From: JBCCFX01 sp039029515
Lineage (GTDB): Bacteria > Planctomycetota > Phycisphaerae > Phycisphaerales > SM1A02
Direction: 5' to 3'
Assembly: GCA_039029515.1 (NCBI GenBank)
Contig: JBCCFX010000186.1
Span: 1-7,869 of the forward strand
DNA: 7,869 nucleotides
Shown in pieces: positions 6,276-7,869 of this stretch. Within the stretch, counting starts at the first letter, position 1. The number at the start of each line of letters is the position of its first letter. The notes beneath the pieces are model-generated. The model saw only the letters and a program-made list of their open reading frames with translations. It did not search any database and was not told the origin of the DNA. A program made the position numbers and the translations under genes.

Positions 6276-6320
6276 GCGGAAACGCGCCGATTTTCGCGGA
6301 TTGGTCGACTATGCTGCACG

Positions 6321-6338
6321 AGGAGGCCGATGAGGTGA
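6321..6338 (+). promoter_or_regulatory. Ribosome binding region of the TPR-sulfotransferase gene
   Basis: AGGAGG (6321-6326) lies 8 nt before an in-frame GTG at 6335, an ideal distance. A second site, GAGGTGA (6332-6338), lies just before ATG 6341 and fits that start. An earlier in-frame ATG at 6311 has no good site. The two candidate starts differ by two residues only, so the protein is hardly affected. Confidence 0.55.
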
Positions 6339-6340
6339 GC

Positions 6341-7869
6341 ATGTCAGACGAATCACAGCCGGACAAGGCGCCCGAGAATGTCGCCTGGACGATGGAAGCA
6401 TCGGATCCGGCGCAAGTGCACGAGGCGGCGATGGCCGCGCTGGAACGTGGCGAGATGAACGAGGCGGGGCGGCTCTATACGTCGCTCGTCAAACGCGATC
6501 CAGAGGACTTCCGTGCGCGATTCTATCTGGCGCAGGTCTATCTCAATCGGAATGACCACTACGACGCCGTGCATCACTTTGAGTATGCCTCGCGCCTGAA
6601 TCCGGGTTCATCCGAGGTGCTCATGCTTCTCGCATCGACGCGTCGAATCGTCGGCGACATCGCCGGCGCTGTGGAGGCGGCCAATGCAGCGTGCGATGCT
6701 CGACCGGATTCGGTGACACCATGGATGCTCTACGGTGAACTGCTGGAAGCGGCGCATCGCCTTGATGACGCGGACGCCGCGTTTGCGCGCGGGGCTGAGA
6801 TCGAGCCCGGCCATGTCGAGCTTGCCGCCCGGTGGTCTCGCGTGAGACGGCGGCAGCAGGATATCGACGGCGCGCTCGAACTGCTTGATCGTGTCACCGT
6901 CGATGATGCGACGCCGCCGGCGCAGGCGTATGCGTATCTCAAAGAGCGCGCGAATGTGCTGGATCGTCTGGGAGACGCGGATGGCGCATTCGCCGCTGCG
7001 CAACAGGCCAACGCACGGGCGCCGCAACTGCAGCGCTACGCGACGATCAACCGGCAATCACTGCCATCCAACATGACGGCGATGGAGGACGCGCGTTGGG
7101 ACCTTGCCACTGCTGCGGCATCGCAGCGTCAAGGCGATAAGCCGGTGCCACCATTCGCGTTCGTTGTTGGTCTGCCACGATCAGGCACGACGATGCTGGG
7201 GCAGGTGCTTGCAGGGCATCCGGATGTCATCACGCTCGATGAGGAACCGCTGCTGCATAAGGCATTGACCGAGATTGGTCGGCAACTCAAGCTGACCTTG
7301 CCGCAGGTGCTCGCGCAGGTTCCGATGCTGGATGCGTATGCGATTGGCATGATGCGTCAGATCTACGCCCAGATCGTGTTGCATCGAAGGCCGGAATCGG
7401 CGGATGCGGCGCTGATCATCGACAAGAACCCTATCAATATCATCTATACACCGATCCTGAACATTCTCTTTCCGGAGGCGCAGATTATCGCGTCGCGGCG
7501 CGATATTCGCGATGTGTGCCTGAGTTGTTTCCTGCGTGCGTTCACCATCAATGGTCTGACGATCCACTTTCAGGATTGGCAGGAAACAGCCCAGATGCTT
7601 GCGCGGCTTACGTCGATCTGGGAGAAGCACCGATCTGCGATCACGATTCCGGTTCACGATGTGGTGTATGAAGACCTCGTGCAGAATTTCGAGCCGCATG
7701 CGCGTGCGCTATTCGAAGGACTTGGCGTCCCCTGGCATGATGATGTCCTGTCATTCTCGAAAGCTGCCCGCGCTGATGATACGAGTGCCTGGCTGGAGGC
7801 CCAAACCGCCCTGGTCGCCAGCGTGCGGGTCAACATGATGATGGTGGTGGGCAGCAGCAGCAGCAGCAG
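6341..7869 (+). CDS. TPR-repeat sulfotransferase fusion, 3' end beyond window
   Basis: The frame is open from ATG 6341 to the right edge: 509 codons with no stop. Residues about 25-228 hold roughly six TPR-like units (for example RFYLAQVYLNRNDHYDAV at 60-77, then ERANVLDRLGDADGAFAAA at 202-220), a protein-binding solenoid. Residues about 270-495 form a PAPS-dependent sulfotransferase domain. PRSGTT (279-284) is the 5'-phosphosulfate loop; IDKNPINIIY (about 405 residues before it in similar proteins is not implied; here it is at 361-370) and PEAQIIASRRDIRDVCLS (378-395), with Arg387 and Ser395, form the 3'-phosphate site. Such enzymes move a sulfuryl group from PAPS to a hydroxyl or amine of a glycan, protein or small molecule; the acceptor here is unknown. 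No signal peptide is seen. The last residues turn into M-M-M-V-V-G-S runs where homologues normally have a conserved ending, so the tail may be unreliable. It is divergent from rtcB. Confidence 0.87.
   Translation, partial: MSDESQPDKAPENVAWTMEASDPAQVHEAAMAALERGEMNEAGRLYTSLVKRDPEDFRARFYLAQVYLNRNDHYDAVHHFEYASRLNPGSSEVLMLLASTRRIVGDIAGAVEAANAACDARPDSVTPWMLYGELLEAAHRLDDADAAFARGAEIEPGHVELAARWSRVRRRQQDIDGALELLDRVTVDDATPPAQAYAYLKERANVLDRLGDADGAFAAAQQANARAPQLQRYATINRQSLPSNMTAMEDARWDLATAAASQRQGDKPVPPFAFVVGLPRSGTTMLGQVLAGHPDVITLDEEPLLHKALTEIGRQLKLTLPQVLAQVPMLDAYAIGMMRQIYAQIVLHRRPESADAALIIDKNPINIIYTPILNILFPEAQIIASRRDIRDVCLSCFLRAFTINGLTIHFQDWQETAQMLARLTSIWEKHRSAITIPVHDVVYEDLVQNFEPHARALFEGLGVPWHDDVLSFSKAARADDTSAWLEAQTALVASVRVNMMMVVGSSSSS
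7835..7869 (+). repeat. Trinucleotide-repeat run at the right edge
   Basis: Three tandem units follow each other: ATG three times (7835-7843), GTG twice (7844-7849), then after one G, CAG six times to the last base (7852-7869). In the sulfotransferase frame these read MMMVVG and a serine run. No comparable repeat occurs elsewhere in the window. It may be a real microsatellite or an error at a contig end. Confidence 0.8.

Noticed and set aside
6287..6315. Possible -10 box TATGCT (6310-6315) for the sulfotransferase gene
   Set aside because: No acceptable -35 element lies 16-18 nt upstream and the match is only 4 of 6.
6220..6366. Longer rtcB start at 6366
   Set aside because: The extra 49 residues have no family likeness, would overlap the start of the divergent sulfotransferase gene, and the Shine-Dalgarno site fits ATG 6219.
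7835..7869. Possible vector or His-tag sequence at the right edge (reverse strand reads like His codons, forward like Gly-Ser-Ser)
   Set aside because: The run is simple trinucleotide repetition with no adjoining protease site, linker or other vector sequence, so resemblance to a tag is probably chance.
1..7869. A new defence, mobile or CRISPR-type system
   Set aside because: I saw no repeat array, integrase, transposase, nuclease-helicase pair or toxin-antitoxin pair; every gene falls in a known family apart from the truncated TPR protein.

Overview
This 7869-base window is GC-rich bacterial DNA packed with long, closely spaced genes on both strands. No tRNA, rRNA, CRISPR array, transposase or phage gene was seen. 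Several traits fit a Planctomycetota-type bacterium, possibly Phycisphaerae: a TPR-sulfotransferase fusion, an RtcB homologue with a long N-terminal extension, a large MscS channel with a secreted N-terminal domain, and weak or absent Shine-Dalgarno sequences at some genes. This assignment is an impression from family resemblance and was not tested. GmhA (heptose synthesis) and RfbA/RfbB (dTDP-sugar synthesis) point to a surface polysaccharide or lipopolysaccharide.

Layout, left to right. (1) 2-346 (+): the C-terminal end of a TPR-repeat protein cut by the window edge. (2) 347-431: an 85-nt gap with two adjacent stem-loops. (3) 432-1196 (+) rfbA and 1230-2243 (+) rfbB, the first two steps of dTDP-deoxysugar synthesis. 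(4) 2244-2312: a gap with another pair of stem-loops. (5) 2313-4217 (+): a large MscS-type mechanosensitive channel. (6) On the minus strand and convergent with the channel at only 3 nt: gmhA (4787 to 4221), preceded by rtcB (6219 to 4831). A promoter-like sequence with an inverted repeat sits in the 43-nt gap between these two. (7) 6220-6340: a divergent intergenic region. (8) 6341 (or 6335) to the window end (+): a TPR-sulfotransferase fusion, open at the right edge, where the DNA turns into trinucleotide repeats.

How the genes fit together. RfbA makes dTDP-glucose and RfbB converts it to dTDP-4-keto-6-deoxyglucose. RmlC and RmlD are not in the window, so the final sugar cannot be named. 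GmhA would start ADP-heptose synthesis, again without its partner genes. The sulfotransferase could decorate a glycan or protein, but nothing here identifies its acceptor. The MscS channel (osmotic safety valve) and RtcB (RNA ligase/repair) are housekeeping or stress functions. I did not find a clearly new multi-gene system. The most interesting points are a possibly leaderless, separately regulated gmhA start, the variant RtcB, the recurrent stem-loops behind stop codons, and the suspicious repeat-rich right edge.
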